Source: Larix sibirica
Lineage: Eukaryota > Streptophyta > Pinopsida > Pinales > Pinaceae
Direction of reading: 5' to 3'
Assembly (NCBI GenBank): GCA_004151065.3
Contig: NWUY0300008386.1
Span: 16,132 to 26,613 of the forward strand
DNA: 10,482 nt
In this document: positions 8,133-10,482 of the stretch, in pieces
Numbering within the stretch: position 1 is the stretch's first letter
Layout of the letters: each line of letters starts with the position of its first letter
Notes under the pieces: generated by a model
Seen by the model: only the letters and a program-made list of their open reading frames with translations
What the model was told of the DNA's origin: nothing
Database searches by the model: none
Program-made: the position numbers and the translations under genes

Positions 8133-8144
8133 TGTTATCATAAC
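8133..8144 (+). promoter_or_regulatory. Degenerate primer-binding site, initiator-Met tRNA type
   Basis: TGTTATCATAAC matches the usual plant primer-binding site TGGTATCAGAGC at 9 of 12 positions. It lies two bases after the CA end of the candidate LTR and is followed by CAAGCTT-type leader sequence, as in related elements. In a live element this is where the 3' end of the tRNA primes minus-strand DNA synthesis. The three changed positions would weaken pairing. Confidence 0.55.
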
Positions 8145-8370
8145 AAGCTTACAACTCTGAGAAAGAAAGATACCAACATATGAGATTATTGGGAATGGAG
8201 GTGATATTATGATCGCTAGGAAATATGTCTACCTAGTGTGAACAAATTTTGATGGTGGAGCTTATGCTAACAATCATGAAATATTGGGAGAGTATTCCTT
8301 ATTGAATACAATACCAATAGTGCATTGGTAGGAAATTGGAGTGAGAATTACTAAGAGAATAGGGATAAGT
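8145..8370 (+). other. Retrotransposon leader between primer site and gag
   Basis: About 226 bases separate the primer-binding site from the gag ATG at 8371, which is an ordinary leader length for plant Ty3/gypsy elements. In live elements this part carries the packaging signals. No open frame or specific motif can be assigned here. Confidence 0.5.
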
Positions 8371-9364
8371 ATGCCACCTAGGAGAAGAAACGAAAGATAT
8401 CATAGAGATCTACAAATATTTATCGGGAACATATGAAAAATCAATGAAATCAAAAACTTGAAGAGTTGAGAAGGAGAATTGAAGAATTGGAAATAGAAAT
8501 GTTGGATATATTAGAGAAGAATCGGAATCAAAGCCTAAAGTAGAAGAAAGACAAGATGACTAGGAGAGAGAGTCGGTGTGCAAGTGCTCAAATTTCTTAA
8601 AGAAAGAGGTAATACTATAGTTGAAATTTCAAATTATGATGGTATCCTAAAAGTTGAAAAATTAATTGAATGGATAGGAGAAGTAGAAAGGCATTTTGAA
8701 TATCGAAAAGTTGAAAACCCCCATAGAGTGAAGTTTTTTTGTCACTAAGTTGAAAGGGCATGCATCTTTATGGTGAGATTGTATACAAGAAGATAGAATT
8801 GATAACCACAAGGAGAAAATTAAGACCTAGAAGAAAATAATTAGTAAATGAAAGACAAATTCTTAATTGTAGATTATCAACCATTTTTTTGTAAATAGAC
8901 CCAAATTTGACACAAAGAGAGACATCAATTCAAGACTACACATAAGAGGTTTTTAGATTGTCAACTAGATCAAGCATCAAGTAACTAGAATTCCATGAGG
9001 TTGCAAGATATGTTGATGACCTAATATTTCATACTCAAGATGAAATGAGAACTCATTATTTTCATATAGCAGTTGAAGCATACTCGATTGGTTTTAAAAT
9101 GAACAAAAGTTGAGTAGAAGATAAAAAAGTACAAGACAAAAAGGAGGTTGAGGCAAAGGCAAAGGCACAAGCCTTGTAGAAGTCAAACAAATGCAAGAAA
9201 TGAAGATGAAGCAAGTAGTTGTAGTCAACTATAGAGCAGGTAACAGTGCTAGTAGAGGCAAAGGTTTTGGAAAATCCAAAGAAGGCAAGTATGTTCCTTC
9301 ATGTTACAAGTGCGGTAAATAATGACACAAGATGGTAGAATGTTTTGAGAATCAAACTGATTGA
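8371..9364 (+). pseudogene. gag remnant (capsid/nucleocapsid) of the Ty3/gypsy element
   Basis: Gag forms the virus-like particle around the element's RNA. The ATG at 8371 opens with an arginine-rich peptide (MPPRRRNERYHRDLQ) that soon hits a stop at 8434. A coiled-coil-like segment (KLEELRRRIEELEIEM) follows in another frame at about 8456. The Retrotrans_gag core runs from 8578 in a third frame (EWIGEVERHFEYRKVENP), shifts at a seven-T run (8734-8740), and continues as TKLKGHASLW with a stop at 8774 where the family has a second W. A further shift near 8846 gives KMKDKFLIVDYQ, and the tail from 8904 includes EVARYVDDLIFHTQDEM. A K/A-rich linker (about 9120-9176) leads to the zinc knuckle. 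At least four frame changes and many stops make it non-functional. The length fits a full gag of roughly 330 codons. Confidence 0.88.
9302..9343 (+). other. CCHC zinc knuckle of gag, interrupted by two stops
   Basis: The coding pattern is C-x2-C-x4-H-x4-C, with the cysteine codons at 9302, 9311 and 9341 and the histidine at 9326 all kept. In live gag this knuckle coordinates zinc and binds the element's RNA. Two adjacent stop codons (TAA 9320, TGA 9323) stand where the family usually has a variable residue and a glycine. The frame is shared with the upstream linker from 9182 and the downstream protease part to about 9621. Confidence 0.9.
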
Positions 9365-9439
9365 AGAATGAATTAAGCAAGAAAACATGTAGCTCAAGTA
9401 GAGGAGTATTTTGTTGTTGGGGACAACATTACAAAGATT

Positions 9440-9815
9440 CATCATGAGCAAGGAGAAAATATCATGTCCAAAAGGGTGATGCTCAAGATAGAGAAGAAAA
9501 TTGTCGAAGAACTAGAGAAATGAAAGAGCATCTTCAAGAGAAAATGTAAAATACAAGGTGAGTGTTGTGATATGATTATTGATTAGGGGATCGCTAAAAA
9601 CCTAGTCTCTGTACAAAAATGATAGAGACGTTAAATTTGAAATATACGCCCCATTCTAGTGCATACAGAGTTTCAGGGGTGCAAAAAGGACATCAATTCA
9701 TTGTTTTTTAATAGTGCCTACTAAATTTTCAAATAGGAGAGTATCAGTACCAAGTGTTGTGTGATGTTGTTGGGTGCTTTTGATGTATTGCTCACTAGAC
9801 CTCATTTGTAGTTGA
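9440..9815 (+). pseudogene. Aspartic protease remnant (pepsin-like, retroviral type)
   Basis: The protease cuts the gag-pol polyprotein in a live element. Directly downstream of the knuckle and in the same frame comes a GENIMSKRVMLK segment, then CCDMIID at 9563-9583 followed by TAG-GGG and later NLVS. The family's D-[ST]-G active site therefore reads D-stop-G here, with the aspartate codon at 9581. After a stop at 9621 the frame changes. The block SAYRVSGVQKGHQ (about 9658-9696) is the usual YRV-W-QKGHQ segment with the tryptophan replaced by glycine. EYQYQVLCDVV (from 9739) and the DVLLTRPHL motif at 9782 follow in successive frames, the latter being the degraded hILLGRPW block that ends the domain. 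Stops and shifts make it dead. Confidence 0.85.
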
Positions 9816-10095
9816 AGAGTTTTTCATGATAGGGTTAAAAATACTTTGTGTGAGAAAGAGGGAAGAAGAGGCAAATTACATATGATGACAGAAGAGAGTG
9901 TTAGAAATAGCAAAAACAACGAGGTCATGCTTTGTTCAATCAAAGAATTTTTGAAAGGAATGAAGAATTCAAAGTGTTGTCTTGCAATTTATCTAATGAT
10001 GGTTTCATAAAAAGATGAGAAGAAAATGTCAGTAGAAGTTGAATAATTGTTGAATAAATACAAGGAGATCATCACGAAGTACTTCAATTAGAGTA
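9816..10095 (+). pseudogene. Linker between protease and reverse transcriptase
   Basis: One frame is open from 9816 to a TAA at 10008, 64 codons, the longest clear piece of the element. After two more stops (10044 and 10089) it reaches the reverse transcriptase. Segments such as RVFHDRVKNTLCEKEG and later EVE-stop-LLNKYKEIITKYF correspond to the stretch that precedes the reverse transcriptase in plant Ty3/gypsy polyproteins, including the 'vEeLLnkYkeII' block. No catalytic residues are expected in this stretch. It shows that the polyprotein was continuous before decay. Confidence 0.75.
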
Positions 10096-10361
10096 CTTCC
10101 AATTAGAAAAATTTCACATCAAGTTGACTTGATACCCGGATCGAGCTTGCCTATCAAATTTTTGTATAGGGTCAACCCAATATAAAGTAAATAGGATAAT
10201 AGACAGGATCAAGTGTTACTAGATAGAGGTCCAATAAACAAAAGTTTGAGTCCTTATGTTGTACATGTAGTGCTAGCATTGAATAAGAGTGTTGAATGGA
10301 GAATGTGTATGGATTTCCATTACCAAGAAGGGATGATCTTATGGACCATTTGATTGGAGTG
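10096..10361 (+). pseudogene. Reverse transcriptase remnant, N-terminal part only
   Basis: This enzyme copies the element's RNA into DNA. LPIRKISHQVDLIPGSSLP (10096-10152) and FLYRVNPI are the domain's usual entry. A TAA follows at 10183, then pieces equivalent to LLDRG-I and SLSPYVV, and EWRMCMD (10294-10314). Right after this the family's D-S-R-A-I-N to Y-R block, about a dozen codons, is missing, and the sequence resumes in another frame with FPLPRRDDLMDHL (about 10317-10352). The polymerase YxDD site, RNase H and integrase all lie beyond the break at about 10361 and are not present. The product would be inactive even without stops. Confidence 0.85.
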
Positions 10362-10482
10362 TGTTAGAATATGAGAATATGTGAATAACATATAACAACG
10401 CATAACATCTAGTCTTATGTCTAATCAAGTAACAAAGAACATGAACAAAAATGGAGATAAGAGAATAGACAAGAGAACACCA
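10362..10482 (+). mobile_element. Candidate start of a second, nested LTR element
   Basis: Immediately after the reverse transcriptase homology ends, the sequence begins TGTTAGAATATGAGAATATG, a typical TG-start for plant LTRs, and it has no coding character up to the window's end. The simplest reading is that another LTR retrotransposon inserted into the older one here. Its other end, and the flanking 5-bp target duplication, lie outside the window. A deletion junction with unrelated DNA is the alternative. Confidence 0.45.

Larger units (their letters stand above)
7194..10361 (+). mobile_element. Degenerate Ty3/gypsy LTR retrotransposon, 5' part
   Basis: Order and content identify the element: candidate 5' LTR, primer-binding site, leader, gag with a CCHC knuckle, aspartic protease and reverse transcriptase, all on the + strand. 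The gag core, the protease block (MIID-stop-G...NLVS) and the reverse transcriptase entry (ISHQVDLIPGSSLP) are of the plant Ty3/gypsy type. A chromovirus-related lineage is likely, but the lineage cannot be fixed without integrase and chromodomain. Integrase, the rest of the reverse transcriptase, RNase H and the 3' LTR are absent from the window. The element has dozens of stops and several frameshifts and cannot encode working proteins. Homology ends abruptly near 10361, apparently because another element inserted there. Confidence 0.9.

Noticed and set aside
9000-9060. The YVDD reading near 9009-9020 as the reverse transcriptase catalytic site
   Set aside because: The ARYVDDLIF segment lies in gag, upstream of the zinc knuckle and protease. 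It aligns with the gag 'vARYvnGL' block, so the resemblance to the polymerase YxDD motif is coincidental.
1-10482. CRISPR array, tRNA, rRNA or bacterial operon
   Set aside because: The repeats are two-copy tandem duplications without spacers, no cloverleaf or rRNA-like conserved segment was seen, and there is no series of closely spaced open genes.

Overview
This window looks like nuclear intergenic DNA from a plant with a large, repeat-rich genome. A gymnosperm would fit the heavy, old decay of the transposable elements, but nothing here fixes the species. The sequence is AT-rich and poor in CG dinucleotides: I count 4 CG between 8401 and 9000. It holds no intact protein-coding gene. Every reading frame I could follow is short or broken by stops. 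I saw no tRNA, rRNA, CRISPR array or bacterial-type operon signal.

The only region whose identity is clear is the right-hand quarter. It is the 5' part of a dead Ty3/gypsy LTR retrotransposon on the + strand. The parts come in the expected order: a candidate 5' LTR (about 7194-8130, with a TATA-like box), a worn primer-binding site resembling the initiator-Met tRNA type (8133-8144), a leader, a gag remnant (8371-9364) with a CCHC zinc knuckle (9302-9343), an aspartic protease remnant (about 9440-9815), and the N-terminal part of the reverse transcriptase (10096-10361). Many stops and several frameshifts break it. Reverse transcriptase homology stops abruptly at about 10361, and the next bases look like the start of another LTR (TGTTAG...), so a second, nested element probably continues beyond the window.

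The left three quarters (1-7190) are mostly unassigned, AT-rich, decayed DNA. They contain several local duplications: an almost perfect 50-bp tandem duplication (3207-3306), a 29-bp tandem duplication (6025-6082), a 40-bp-period repeat (5486-5561), a poly-A-expanded repeat (5851-5917) and an old diverged array (4982-5260). A very AT-rich block (about 2560-3020) carries a 14-bp perfect inverted repeat and a (TAA)5 microsatellite. A few open but unidentifiable stretches (618-788, 3400-3558, 4069-4347, 6529-7037) read somewhat like decayed protein sequence. At this base composition, open frames of that length are expected by chance, so they are given low confidence.

The genes do not work together as a living system. 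Most of what can be said concerns the element's structure, how it died (stops, frameshifts, an internal deletion, a later insertion), and the duplication and decay processes in the surrounding DNA.
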